From positions 1 to 54,217 of the forward strand of contig JAFTNU010000014.1 of NCBI GenBank assembly GCA_017451735.1: DNA of 54,217 nt, given 5' to 3'. Both the position numbers and the translations under genes were made by a program. This document shows, in pieces, positions 1-8,258 of the stretch. The DNA comes from Clostridia bacterium (GTDB lineage: Bacteria; Bacillota; Clostridia; Oscillospirales; CAG-272). The notes beneath the pieces are model-generated. The model was not told where the DNA came from and ran no database searches. It saw only the letters and a program-made list of their open reading frames with translations. Positions within the stretch are counted from its first letter, which is position 1. Each line of letters starts with the position of its first letter.

Positions 1-17
1 AAACGATGGCTTATTTT

Positions 18-62
18 TTCGGGAGCAAGAAGTATCAAGTTCAAATCTTGTAACTCCGACCA
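18..62 (+). tRNA. tRNA-Pro(CGG) 3' half, partial or degenerate
   Basis: The segment reads as the 3' half of a proline tRNA: anticodon loop TTCGGGA, 3' anticodon stem GCAAG, T loop TTCAAAT in a T stem with one mismatch, 3' acceptor strand AACTCCG, discriminator A and encoded CCA at 60-62. The 5' part would lie mostly before base 1. Bases 1-17 fit a tRNA-Pro poorly: the 5' anticodon stem seems to carry extra T residues. It may be a decayed gene, or a 3' tRNA copy left at an integration site. A terminator follows at once, which argues it was transcribed. Confidence 0.5.
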
Positions 63-66
63 TATA

Positions 67-110
67 GAGTGTTCATAAAAGATTTAAGTTATGGACACTC
101 GATATTTTTT
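67..110 (+). terminator. intrinsic terminator after the tRNA
   Basis: An inverted repeat pairs 67-78 with 89-100 (GAGTGTTCATAA against TTATGGACACTC, one mismatch, ten-base loop). A T-run at 105-110 follows on the plus strand, so it would stop transcription leaving the tRNA. Confidence 0.6.
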
Positions 111-165
111 ATGTCTGCATTTATATTTTGTTGTGTTGAGTAGCATTTTGCTACTCTTTTTTCTT

Positions 166-402
166 TTAGATTGCGTTTGGTAGGTATTCGATTGCCACGC
201 CTTGACGAGAATCGAGGATAAAGTACGGACGTTGAATGATGCCGGGAATGTCGAGCCTGCCGACAAAACGGTAGTGGATGATAACGCGTTGCGTTCTGTC
301 CTTGCCCTTTCCCTCTACGGGAAAGACCTCAATCTTCTCAATAAGCTCTCGCAGAAGTATCGGCGTTAAGGTCTGCATCTCCATAAACTTGCGGATATGC
401 AA
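166..402 (-). pseudogene. large serine recombinase, C-terminal remnant (DUF4368-like)
   Basis: Seventy-eight codons remain. They resemble the C-terminal end of Tn916/Tn4451-type large serine recombinases: a helix with LTPILLRELIEKIEVF, then charged residues and a beta strand IIHYRFVGRLDIP. No resolvase catalytic domain, recombinase domain or zinc ribbon is present. The gene reads leftward, so its missing 5' part should lie right of 402, but there the sequence becomes a glycosidase gene on the other strand. It is therefore a broken gene. Its 3' end lies about 100 bases from the tRNA-Pro 3' end, a layout expected of an integrated element. The family call rests on motif memory only. Confidence 0.7.
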
Positions 403-404
403 GT

Positions 405-1559
405 GTGCTTACGAGAGAGCAATGGATAGGCGTGCTTGATTTTGTCAAGGCCATGGGCACAAGGCTGCTCATATCGGTCAGCAACTGCGTGGGAGATCAT
501 CCAAACGGAGGTCCGCTTGACCTGACACAAACCAAGAAAATCTTTGATTTCAGCCATGCGTACGGTGTGGATATCGATGCCGCGGAATTCATGAACGAGC
601 CGAACATGCTTGCGGCCTCCGGCGCTCCGCAGGGGTATACCGCCGCAGATTATGCCAGGGATCAGGATATCTTTAACAGTTGGGTAAAGGAACATTATCC
701 GAAATGCTTGCTTGTAGGTCCCTGCTCGCTGGGAGACGGCGCGATGGGCAAGCTCGACAGCAAGAGCGTCGGGGCGGGAATCGGCAGCCTGATGCAGATG
801 TGTTCGACACAGGAGCTGATGCACGGAACAAGAATTCCCCTTGACGTCTTCAGCTATCACTATTACAACGGCATTTCCGAGCGCCTCGCTTCTATGATGC
901 CCGCAGGACATTGGGACGGTGATGAGGCGCACACCGATGCATATTTGGAGGTTGCTCCCTTGAATGCAAGGGCCTATGCACCCTTGCGTGACAGGTATGT
1001 TCCGGACGGTCAGATGTGGGTCACCGAATCGGGAGACGCAGGAGGTGGCGGCAACACTTGGGCATCCACCTATCTTGATGTGCTCCGCACGCTCAATGAG
1101 CTTGGCAGCTTTGCTGTGATCACCGACGGTGTGATCTTTCACAATACCCTTGCTTCCTCGGATTACGGATTTTTGAAGCACGGTACGTTTGATCCCCGCC
1201 CAAACTATTTTGCCGTTCTGCTTTGGAACAGGCTGATGGGAACGACCGTATACGATTGTGGGAATCCCGACACCGAGGGCGCGCATATTTACTGCCATTC
1301 TCGCAGGGACGGTCAGGACGGATACGCCTACCTCATCATTAACAACTCCGTGACCGAAGCAACCACGGTAGAGCTTTCACAAGATGCCGAAATCTATCAG
1401 CTTTCCGGTAATGGGCATATCCGCTCCGAAGCGATGCTTCTGAACGGGAAGGTGTTGAAAATAAGTGACTCAGGTGCTTTACCCGATCTTGTTCCCATTC
1501 GGCAATGTGGCGGAACGCTCAGACTTGCTCCCGCTACTTGCACATTCATCGTTCTGTAA
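405..1559 (+). CDS. GH79-like glycoside hydrolase, 5'-truncated
   Basis: This matches the heparanase/beta-glucuronidase (GH79) fold of clan A retaining glycosidases. The acid/base Glu sits in AEFMNEPN (about residue 65), the likely nucleophile Glu in WVTESG (about 208), and a C-terminal beta domain ends the protein. Known GH79 members are longer at the N-terminus; here the first part of the barrel is missing and the frame opens with a GTG right at the junction with the recombinase remnant, with no ribosome binding site. Both catalytic carboxylates remain, but a barrel without its first strands is unlikely to fold. The substrate is unknown; glucuronide-containing glycans are the family precedent. 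Confidence 0.65.
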   Translation: MLTREQWIGVLDFVKAMGTRLLISVSNCVGDHPNGGPLDLTQTKKIFDFSHAYGVDIDAAEFMNEPNMLAASGAPQGYTAADYARDQDIFNSWVKEHYPKCLLVGPCSLGDGAMGKLDSKSVGAGIGSLMQMCSTQELMHGTRIPLDVFSYHYYNGISERLASMMPAGHWDGDEAHTDAYLEVAPLNARAYAPLRDRYVPDGQMWVTESGDAGGGGNTWASTYLDVLRTLNELGSFAVITDGVIFHNTLASSDYGFLKHGTFDPRPNYFAVLLWNRLMGTTVYDCGNPDTEGAHIYCHSRRDGQDGYAYLIINNSVTEATTVELSQDAEIYQLSGNGHIRSEAMLLNGKVLKISDSGALPDLVPIRQCGGTLRLAPATCTFIVL

Positions 1560-1587
1560 CGAAAGCAAAATCGAAAGGAGAATTCAA

Positions 1588-2127
1588 ATGGAAAAGAAAC
1601 AGTTAAATGGCGTACAGATGAGAGGGCTTGTTATTGCATATATTTTGCTGGTTACCGGAATTCTTTTGAGCTGTTCGATCAGCTACGGTGTGAGAGGGCT
1701 GAGCTTTCTGATCGGCTTCAGCATTTCGATAACGGGGCTTTTATACGTCACAAACTCCGTAAGAACGAAAAAAAGTATCGCCAATATGCACGGTATGCTC
1801 GGAATGATTCTGATTGCGTTTGGCATCATGTTCATCGTGAATCAAATGGCGGTCATCATTACGGGATTTATCCCGTGGGGACTGATCGCCATCGGTTCGA
1901 CGCTGCTCATAGACGCTTTTCTCATAAAATTCATCAAAAAAGATGCTTCGACCTCTAAATTTGTCGGTGAGCTTATCATCGGAGCTGCCAGCATTGCGTT
2001 GGGCATATGTCTTAAGGTCATCAGCGGATTTTTGAGCTATGCGCCTATGATGCTTGGTATCGTGTTGATCGTCTATGCTGTTTTTATGATATTCAATATA
2101 TTCAACAAGAAAGCATGTGCCGAATAA
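1588..2127 (+). CDS. small multi-pass membrane protein (HdeD/DUF308-like)
   Basis: This 179-residue protein is almost entirely hydrophobic. About six transmembrane helices are arranged as three pairs, with short basic loops (RTKKS, KFIKK) and a basic tail. The layout resembles the DUF308/HdeD family, whose role is poorly defined (acid stress in E. coli HdeD). The ATG at 1588 is preceded by GAAAGGAG at good spacing, so it is preferred over upstream in-frame codons that overlap the glycosidase. It lies 28 bases after the glycosidase stop and ahead of a strong terminator, so the two may once have been cotranscribed. Function not assigned. Confidence 0.65.
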   Translation: MEKKQLNGVQMRGLVIAYILLVTGILLSCSISYGVRGLSFLIGFSISITGLLYVTNSVRTKKSIANMHGMLGMILIAFGIMFIVNQMAVIITGFIPWGLIAIGSTLLIDAFLIKFIKKDASTSKFVGELIIGAASIALGICLKVISGFLSYAPMMLGIVLIVYAVFMIFNIFNKKACAE

Positions 2128-2194
2128 TCAATTGCCAATAAGATCCTTCGGAAGCTGAAACATACAAAGGACAACAGAAAAATCATTTTTATCA

Positions 2195-2228
2195 AGAAGG
2201 GCTGACCGTTTTGGTCAGCCCTTCTCTT
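2195..2228. terminator. bidirectional terminator between convergent genes
   Basis: A perfect 13-bp stem (2195-2207 with 2213-2225) closes a five-base loop, with T-rich sequence on the plus side. It lies between the membrane protein gene and the end of the thi operon and can serve both. Confidence 0.75.
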
Positions 2229-2232
2229 CTCC

Positions 2233-3537
2233 TCAAAGAATATCGATATATTCCCCGTTCAAGGCCTTATTCATGCTTCTGACCGCACAGAACTTGCCAC
2301 ACATGGAGCAGGTATCATCGTGCTCGGGCTTTCTCTCGTTGCGAATACGCTTTGCGGTTTCGGGATCGAGGGCACATTCCCACTGCTTTTCCCAATCCAG
2401 CGCCCTTCTCGCGTCTGCCATCCGATCGTCGATATCTCTTGCGTGAGGGATCTTTTTTGCGATGTCCGCGGCATGAGCGGCAATCCTGGATGCGATAATA
2501 CCCTGCTTTACGTCGTCCACATTGGGAAGCGCCAAATGCTCTGCGGGAGTAACATAGCAAAGGAAGGCCGCGCCGGCGGATGCCGCAATGGCACCGCCGA
2601 TGGCAGAGGTAATATGGTCATAGCCGGGAGCAATATCGGTCACGATGGGCCCCAGAACGTAGAACGGTGCACCCATGCAGATCGTTTGCTGAAGCTTCAT
2701 GTTGGCCTCGATCTGATCCATCGGCATATGTCCGGGTCCCTCCACCATGACCTGAACATCTCTTTCCCACGCGCGCTTGGTCAGCTCGCCAAGGCGCACC
2801 AGCTCCTCGATCTGGCACACGTCACTGCCGTCGGCAAGACAGCCCGGGCGGCAGGCGTCACCAAGAGAAATAGTCACGTCATATTCACGGCAAATCTCAA
2901 GGATTTCATCATAATACTCGTAGAAGGGATTTTCCTCGCCTGTCATGCACATCCAGGCAAACACAAGGGAGCCCCCGCGGGAGACGATATTCATCTTTCT
3001 CTTGTGCTTCTTGATCTGCTCGATGGTCTTGCGGGTGATTCCGCAATGGAGGGTGACAAAGTCGACACCGTCCTGTGCATGAAGGCGCACCACATCGATA
3101 AAATCCTTTGCGGTAAGGGTTGCAAGATCTCTTTGGTAGTGGATCACGCTGTCATATACGGGGACGGTACCGATCATCGCGGGACATTCGCTTGTGAGCT
3201 TTCTGCGGAAGGGCTGTGTATTGCCGTGAGAGGAAAGATCCATAATCGCCTCGGCCCCCATATTGACTGCCGCCATGACCTTCTCCATTTCGATATTGTA
3301 GTCCTTGCAATCCTTCGACACACCAAGATTGACATTGATCTTGGTGCGAAGCATAGAGCCGACACCGTTGGGATCGATACAGATATGGTTTTTGTTCGCG
3401 CAAATAGCAACCTGTCCTTTTGCGACAAGCTCTCTGATCTCTTCCTCGGTTCTGTATTCCTTAGCGGCAACCGCCTTCATTTCGGGGGTAATGATTCCCT
3501 GCCTTGCGGCATCCATTTGTGTGGTATGGCTTCTCAT
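2233..3537 (-). CDS. thiC: phosphomethylpyrimidine synthase ThiC
   Basis: ThiC rearranges 5-aminoimidazole ribotide to the thiamin pyrimidine (HMP-P) by radical SAM chemistry. The protein is 434 residues, the compact anaerobe type without the N-terminal extension of plant and proteobacterial forms. The C-terminal CX2CX4C motif for the 4Fe-4S cluster is intact (about C410, C413, C418), and family blocks such as [23 protein letters not shown] and [13 protein letters not shown] are present. The ATG at 3537 has GAAAGGA upstream; a TTG eight codons earlier keeps the frame but lacks a site. It is the last gene of the thi operon, 26 bases after thiD. Confidence 0.97.
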   Translation of the reverse strand: MRSHTTQMDAARQGIITPEMKAVAAKEYRTEEEIRELVAKGQVAICANKNHICIDPNGVGSMLRTKINVNLGVSKDCKDYNIEMEKVMAAVNMGAEAIMDLSSHGNTQPFRRKLTSECPAMIGTVPVYDSVIHYQRDLATLTAKDFIDVVRLHAQDGVDFVTLHCGITRKTIEQIKKHKRKMNIVSRGGSLVFAWMCMTGEENPFYEYYDEILEICREYDVTISLGDACRPGCLADGSDVCQIEELVRLGELTKRAWERDVQVMVEGPGHMPMDQIEANMKLQQTICMGAPFYVLGPIVTDIAPGYDHITSAIGGAIAASAGAAFLCYVTPAEHLALPNVDDVKQGIIASRIAAHAADIAKKIPHARDIDDRMADARRALDWEKQWECALDPETAKRIRNERKPEHDDTCSMCGKFCAVRSMNKALNGEYIDIL

Positions 3538-3563
3538 TTTTCTGTGGTTCCTTTCAAGCAAAA

Positions 3564-4361
3564 TTATTTGGCAAATTGGCTGTTCAGATCAAAAGCGTGA
3601 TTCATAGGCCCGGAGCCCTGACCGAGATCAAGCATAGCAGCCAGTGCGCCCGAAATATAGTCCTTGGCTCTCTGTACCGAGGTATGCAGGTCATATTCCT
3701 TGGCAAGATTTGCGGCGATGGCGGACGATAACGTACATCCTGTACCGTGGGTGTTGGGATTGTCGATCCGCTTCCCCTTGAACCAATGGCATGCTCCGTT
3801 TTCGTAAAGCAGGTCGTTGGCATCGCTCACGCTATGACCTCCCTTGACCAAAACCGAGCAACCGTAGGTATTACCGATGATTTCGGCAGCTCTTATCATA
3901 TCCGCTTCATTTTTTATGGAAATGCCTGACAAAACCTCGGCTTCGGGAATGTTTGGAGTTACAAGGGATGCAAGCGGGATCAAGCATTCCTTGAGTGTGT
4001 CTATCGCTTTCTCGGTAATCAGCCTTGCTCCGCTTGTGGCAACCATAACGGTATCCACCACTACGTTCTCAGCCTTGTGATGCTTTAGTCTGTCTGCTAT
4101 GACTTTTATCAGCTCGCTTGAGCTTACCATACCGATCTTGATGGCATCGGGACGGATGTCCTCAAACACTGCATCGATCTGCTGTGCCAAAAATGCTGGA
4201 GTTGCCTCCTGAATGGCTCTTACGCCGGTCGTGTTCTGCGCCGTCAGTGCCGTGATCGCACTCATGGCATAAACACCGTTTAGCGTCATTGTTTTCAAAT
4301 CTGCTTGAATACCGGCGCCTCCGCAGGAATCACTTCCCGCGATTGATAATGCTGTTCTCAT
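3564..4361 (-). CDS. thiD: hydroxymethylpyrimidine (phosphate) kinase ThiD
   Basis: ThiD phosphorylates HMP and HMP-P to HMP-PP, the pyrimidine half joined by ThiE. The 265-residue ribokinase-fold protein begins with the typical [16 protein letters not shown] block, has KIGM near the middle, and the nucleotide and anion-hole motif [12 protein letters not shown] near residue 215 with the catalytic Cys. Length is standard. The start ATG follows AAAGGAG. It lies between thiE and thiC in the minus-strand thiamin operon, so it works in de novo synthesis and, given its HMP kinase activity, possibly salvage. Confidence 0.96.
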   Translation of the reverse strand: MRTALSIAGSDSCGGAGIQADLKTMTLNGVYAMSAITALTAQNTTGVRAIQEATPAFLAQQIDAVFEDIRPDAIKIGMVSSSELIKVIADRLKHHKAENVVVDTVMVATSGARLITEKAIDTLKECLIPLASLVTPNIPEAEVLSGISIKNEADMIRAAEIIGNTYGCSVLVKGGHSVSDANDLLYENGACHWFKGKRIDNPNTHGTGCTLSSAIAANLAKEYDLHTSVQRAKDYISGALAAMLDLGQGSGPMNHAFDLNSQFAK

Positions 4362-4448
4362 TTTTTACTCCTTTGTGTTTTTTGCATTACTTTTGTATAG
4401 CGACAAGAGAGTGGTGCCCCCGGTCTGCCGCTTTTTACGAACGCAAGC

Positions 4449-5087
4449 TTACCTCTTGCCTGTCAGCTCCTTGGCAATAGTAAGAAGCGTTTTTGTTTCA
4501 GCCTTCGGATCGTCAGACTTCATAATTGCGGATACAACGCAAAAGCCCGCAATGCCGATACCGCGAAGCACATCGATGTTAGTTTTGTTGAGTCCTCCGA
4601 TCGCATTGACGGGGATCGGGACCGCCTTACAGATGGCATCCAGCGTTTCGGTAGAGGTCAGAACGGTCTTGACCTTTGTGGTCGTGGGATAGATCGCACC
4701 CACGCCGAGATAGTCCGCGCCGCCCTCATAGGCTTCCAGCGCCCACGGAACAGTTTTTGCGGTAGCTCCGATAATGAAATCGTCACCCAGGATTCTTCGG
4801 GCCGTGGCAATTGGCATATCCTCTTTGCCGAGGTGAACACCTTCCGCGCCTACCGCCAACGCTACGTCAATACGGTCGTCAATGATAAGCGGAACATTGT
4901 ATTTTCTCGTCAACTCGTGTACCTTCTCGGCAATTGCGATATACTCTGCCGTTGTCTTATTCTTTTCACGGAGCTGAAGGATGGTAGCGCCACCTTTTAA
5001 CGCTTCTTCCACACGGCGAAGGAACTCGGCTTCGTCAAAGCCGGTGGAATCGGTAATAAAATAAAGTGTCGTATCAATTTTTTTCAT
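4449..5087 (-). CDS. thiE: thiamine-phosphate synthase ThiE
   Basis: ThiE joins HMP-PP and the thiazole phosphate to give thiamin monophosphate. This is a 212-residue TIM barrel with the family blocks LYFITD, GGATILQLREK, PLIIDDRIDVALAVGAEGVHLGKEDMP, GATAKT and GVGAIYPTTTK (diphosphate loop), then NAIGGL. The ATG at 5087 follows AAGGAG at normal spacing; an upstream GTG is ignored. It starts 22 bases after thiH. An 87-base gap to thiD shows no clear terminator, so the operon probably continues through it. Confidence 0.96.
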   Translation of the reverse strand: MKKIDTTLYFITDSTGFDEAEFLRRVEEALKGGATILQLREKNKTTAEYIAIAEKVHELTRKYNVPLIIDDRIDVALAVGAEGVHLGKEDMPIATARRILGDDFIIGATAKTVPWALEAYEGGADYLGVGAIYPTTTKVKTVLTSTETLDAICKAVPIPVNAIGGLNKTNIDVLRGIGIAGFCVVSAIMKSDDPKAETKTLLTIAKELTGKR

Positions 5088-5109
5088 GTTCTTCTCCTTG
5101 ACCAATCGG

Positions 5110-6363
5110 TCATACGTACAGATAATCGTTCAGCACGGGCTGAAGTCCTTCGCTCTCGATGTCCTTATACATCTTATCAAGGCTGCGGTTATCGTCGATC
5201 TCAAACTGCTCGTCACCTTGAATTCCATCGGTTTTCTTGCCACTGTATTTACTTTCGTGGTCGCCGATGCCCGTGGAAACGCCTGCGGACACCTTGGTGG
5301 CGGCAATCTTTACGATGCCGTTTCGGAATTCCGCGCTCTCACGGGAGGATACGGTGATACCCACGAACGGAAGGAAAATACGGTAGGCACAGATGATCTG
5401 ACAAAGCTGCTTTTCGTGAACATCCAAGGGATTGATCTTATCGTTGTTGATGATGGGGCGCAAACGGGGACAGGACAGCGACATTTCCGCGTGCGGATAT
5501 TTTCTCTGCAAATAATAAACGTGGAGAGCACTTGCAAGGGCATCTTTACGGAAGTCGGAAAGACCGAGGAGTGCCGAGAATGCCACACCTCGCATACCGC
5601 CGCGTAAGGCTCGCTCCTGTGCATCAAAGCGATAAGGCCATACCCGCTTGTGCCCCAGCAGGTGAAGCTGCTCGTATCTGTCGGCGTCGTATGTTTCTTG
5701 GAATACAGTCACGTAGTCCGCACCGCATTCGTGGAGATATTGATACTCGTCTGTGTTGACGGGATAGATCTCAAGTCCGACCATACGGAAATACTTTCTC
5801 GCTTTCTTGCAGGCTTCGCCTATGTACTCCACGTTGCTTTGTGCACGGCTCTCACCTGTAAGGATGAGGATCTCCTCCATACCGCTGTCGGCGATAACCT
5901 TCATTTCGTGCTCGATCTGCTCCATAGAGAGCTTCATACGGTTGATATGGTTATAGCAATTAAAGCCGCAATACACACAATAGTTCTCGCAGTAGTTCGC
6001 TATGTAAAGAGGTGTGAACAAGTAGACGGTGTTTCCGAAATGCTTACTTGTTTCAAGCCTTGCTCTCTCTGCCATTTGTTCAAGAAAGGGTTCGGCGGCA
6101 GGCGACAGAAGCGCCTTGAAATCCTCAATGGAGCAGGTCGGATGCTCCAATGCTGCTCGCACATCTCTTGCCGTATATTTTGAATAGTCGTAGGCGTTCA
6201 TCTGCGCCATGACCTGCGAACACACGTCCGACTCGATGATCTCCATACCGGGCAGATATTCCATGTGGTTCTTACGGCTTGTGGGATCGGATTCGATGCG
6301 ATGCTTTTTCGCAAGTGCTTCGGGCGAGAGATACGCCGAATCCACAAAGAATTGATTTTCCAT
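5110..6363 (-). CDS. thiH: 2-iminoacetate synthase ThiH
   Basis: ThiH is the radical SAM enzyme that splits tyrosine into dehydroglycine (2-iminoacetate) and p-cresol, giving the glycine-derived piece of the thiazole in anaerobes. The protein has 417 residues with the CX3CX2C cluster motif (about C125, C129, C132), a downstream GES block and the C-terminal BATS-type region. Choice of ThiH over the oxygen-using glycine oxidase ThiO fits an anaerobic host. The ATG at 6363 follows GAGGTG; the start region abuts the thiG stop with 10 bases between, so translation is probably coupled. Confidence 0.96.
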   Translation of the reverse strand: MENQFFVDSAYLSPEALAKKHRIESDPTSRKNHMEYLPGMEIIESDVCSQVMAQMNAYDYSKYTARDVRAALEHPTCSIEDFKALLSPAAEPFLEQMAERARLETSKHFGNTVYLFTPLYIANYCENYCVYCGFNCYNHINRMKLSMEQIEHEMKVIADSGMEEILILTGESRAQSNVEYIGEACKKARKYFRMVGLEIYPVNTDEYQYLHECGADYVTVFQETYDADRYEQLHLLGHKRVWPYRFDAQERALRGGMRGVAFSALLGLSDFRKDALASALHVYYLQRKYPHAEMSLSCPRLRPIINNDKINPLDVHEKQLCQIICAYRIFLPFVGITVSSRESAEFRNGIVKIAATKVSAGVSTGIGDHESKYSGKKTDGIQGDEQFEIDDNRSLDKMYKDIESEGLQPVLNDYLYV

Positions 6364-6373
6364 GATAGTCACC

Positions 6374-7144
6374 TCAATCTCTGAGGAAGCCTGTCAAGGG
6401 ATCGGATGCGGATGCGCCACGGGTGAGAACTCTGCCAAGCCCCGAAAGATAAGCCTTACGACCTGCCTCGATGGCCTGTTTGAAGGCCGATGCCATCATG
6501 GGGAGATCCCCTGCGGTTGCAAGCGCAGTGTTTGCCATGATGGCCGCCGCGCCCATTTCCATCGCCTCGCAGGCCTGGGAGGGTCTGCCGATGCCCGCGT
6601 CCACGATGATGGGCAGATCGATCTCGTCGATCAGTATCTGAATAAACTCCTTTGTGGCAAGCCCCTTGTTGGAGCCGATGGGAGAGGCCAAGGGCATCAC
6701 GCTTGCCGCGCCTGCATTTACAAGGTCACGGGCGGTGTTCAGATCGGGATACATATACGGCATCACCACAAAGCCCTCGTTTGCGAGTATCTCGGTTGCC
6801 TTGATGGTTTCCACGTTGTCGGGGAGCAGATATTTTGAGTCGCGCATAATCTCGACCTTGACAAAGTTACCGCATCCAAGCTCACGCGCCAGTCGGGCGA
6901 TACGAACCGCCTCCTCGGCATTTCTTGCCCCCGATGTGTTGGGGAGGAGCGTAATTTCTTCGGGAATATAGTCAAGAATGTTTTCCTGTTCCTTGGTGTT
7001 TGCACGGCGGACAGCAAGAGTGATAATCTCTGCCCCTGCATCCTTAACCGCCGCTTCGATCAACTTCATAGAATATTTACCCGAGCCAAGAATAAAACGG
7101 GAGTTAAATTCGTGACCGCCGATCATAAGTTTGTCGTTGCTCAT
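6374..7144 (-). CDS. thiG: thiazole synthase ThiG
   Basis: ThiG condenses deoxyxylulose phosphate, dehydroglycine and the sulfur of ThiS-thiocarboxylate to the thiazole phosphate. The 256-residue TIM barrel has the opening [10 protein letters not shown], the Schiff-base lysine in NFVKVEI (K96), [22 protein letters not shown] and [11 protein letters not shown], all diagnostic. The catalytic set looks complete. It is preceded by thiF on the same strand with an 18-base gap and followed by thiH, matching the order in which the products meet in the pathway. Confidence 0.97.
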   Translation of the reverse strand: MSNDKLMIGGHEFNSRFILGSGKYSMKLIEAAVKDAGAEIITLAVRRANTKEQENILDYIPEEITLLPNTSGARNAEEAVRIARLARELGCGNFVKVEIMRDSKYLLPDNVETIKATEILANEGFVVMPYMYPDLNTARDLVNAGAASVMPLASPIGSNKGLATKEFIQILIDEIDLPIIVDAGIGRPSQACEAMEMGAAAIMANTALATAGDLPMMASAFKQAIEAGRKAYLSGLGRVLTRGASASDPLTGFLRD

Positions 7145-7162
7145 TTGATGATCCTCTTTTCT

Positions 7163-7807
7163 TTATACTTCAAATTGTTTGGCTATGATACGAAGCACCG
7201 TATGTGCCTGATGTGCCGCACAAAGTGCAACACGGGGGGCAACAAGTCCTATATCGTCCGACACTTCACTTATCTCATCCCCCGAAAGGTAGAACCTGCT
7301 CGTTATTCTTCTTGTTTTAATGCTGTTGGCTGTTCCCATACCTGCCATTCCCGAAGCGGTAACAAGATATTTGTCGGGCATTTCCGATAAGACGATATCC
7401 GTCAGCATAGCCTTGGCCTTGGCATCGTCAAAGGCTTCACATACGATATCTGCATCTTTCAGAAGCATTACGGCGTTATCCTCGGTGATGCGCTCTGTGT
7501 GTGCTTCCAGCTCGATATACGGAGCGATCTCCCGAAGGTTATCTGTAAGAGCATCGGTCTTATACACACCGATCTGACTTGCTTTGTACTGCTGGCGGTG
7601 CAGATTGGTGATGTCCACACGGTCAAAGTCAATAAGAATCAGCTTGCCGATGCCGGCACGGGCCAGGAGAATGGCAATATTGGAGCCAAGCCCCCCAAGG
7701 CCGCACACTGCAACCGTTGCCGCCGAAAAGGCCCCTTGCAGTGCCGCACCGTGACGTTGGATCAATGCCGACATCCACTCTTCTTTTGTGGGAAACAGAT
7801 CAACCAC
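7163..7807 (-). CDS. thiF: ThiS adenylyltransferase ThiF
   Basis: ThiF adenylates the C-terminal glycine of ThiS before sulfur transfer. This is the short clostridial form (214 residues), an E1-like Rossmann fold with nucleotide motif VCGLGGLGSN around residue 35 and the D-x-D and R region FDRVDITNLHRQQY. The CxxC zinc motifs seen in E. coli ThiF are not evident, as is common for this short subfamily. It appears to start at a GTG lying inside the last codons of thiS, an 8-base overlap that ties production of the enzyme to its protein substrate. Confidence 0.93.
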   Translation of the reverse strand: MVDLFPTKEEWMSALIQRHGAALQGAFSAATVAVCGLGGLGSNIAILLARAGIGKLILIDFDRVDITNLHRQQYKASQIGVYKTDALTDNLREIAPYIELEAHTERITEDNAVMLLKDADIVCEAFDDAKAKAMLTDIVLSEMPDKYLVTASGMAGMGTANSIKTRRITSRFYLSGDEISEVSDDIGLVAPRVALCAAHQAHTVLRIIAKQFEV

Positions 7808-7994
7808 CTCCCATAAAGGTCACGATCTCCACAACATCCCCGTCACAGAGCACGGTTTCTGCGTACCGTGCCTTGGGAACGATCTCCTCATTGCGTTCCA
7901 CCGCGATCACTCTCACATCATAATCGGTCATTGCCAGGTATTCGGTTATGGTCTTGCCCGCAATGTCAAGCTCTTCTCCATTGGCTCTTACCAT
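7800..7994 (-). CDS. thiS: sulfur carrier protein ThiS
   Basis: A 64-residue beta-grasp protein ending in the Gly-Gly tail (FMGGG) that is adenylated by ThiF and turned into a thiocarboxylate. The central strand with VIAVERNEEIVP is typical of the family. It is the first gene of the thi operon, starting just downstream of the riboswitch terminator. The initiator ATG has GGAGGTGG shortly upstream. The stop codon overlaps the start of thiF. Confidence 0.95.
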   Translation of the reverse strand: MVRANGEELDIAGKTITEYLAMTDYDVRVIAVERNEEIVPKARYAETVLCDGDVVEIVTFMGGG

Positions 7995-8020
7995 GTCTCC
8001 ACCTCCGTAAAAATTGCAAC

Positions 8021-8051
8021 AAAAAGGGAGCTACCCGACCGGATAGCTCCC
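8021..8051 (-). terminator. riboswitch expression-platform terminator
   Basis: On the minus strand the stem GGGAGCTA..TAGCTCCC (8026-8051) is followed by five T residues (8021-8025). It sits between the TPP aptamer and thiS. A stretch rich in GGGAGC also begins the aptamer, so alternative pairing is possible. Known logic for this class: TPP binding frees the terminator. Confidence 0.88.
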
Positions 8052-8074
8052 ATAAAGCCTATGCTTCTCCCGAC

Positions 8075-8170
8075 ATTCCCATATCAGGCATCCCTACGTT
8101 GGCATTATCCAAATCAGGTTCTCGGTCGAAGGTCGCACCTTCCTCTCAGCCTGTATACAAGCTCCCGTTT
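8075..8170 (-). ncRNA. TPP riboswitch (THI element) aptamer
   Basis: Read on the minus strand, the leader contains the invariant core blocks CTGAGAG, ACCTGAT, TGGATAATGCC and CGTAGGGA in the right order, with the 5' strand ACGGGAGC at its start. These are the conserved parts of the thiamin pyrophosphate aptamer. It lies between the promoter and a terminator hairpin ahead of thiS, so bound TPP should favour early termination of the whole thiSFGHEDC transcript. Exact outer stem ends are approximate. Confidence 0.95.
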
Positions 8171-8186
8171 ATTTTGTTGTGAGTGT

Positions 8187-8215
8187 ATTATACACCCTTT
8201 TGAACGGATTTTCAA
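8187..8215 (-). promoter_or_regulatory. thi operon promoter
   Basis: On the minus strand, TTGAAA (8210-8215) and a perfect TATAAT (8187-8192) are separated by 17 bases, placed just upstream of the TPP aptamer. This is a textbook vegetative sigma promoter. Confidence 0.88.
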
Positions 8216-8258
8216 TAGTTTTATAAAATTTTTACGATCTTCTGCTACACAATACCGA

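Noticed and set aside
366-1298. Minus-strand frame of 310 codons
   Set aside because: Antisense of the GH79-like gene, no recognisable domain.
2320-3600. Long plus-strand frame of 426 codons
   Set aside because: It is the antisense of thiC; the minus strand has the full ThiC protein with its cluster motif and a ribosome binding site.
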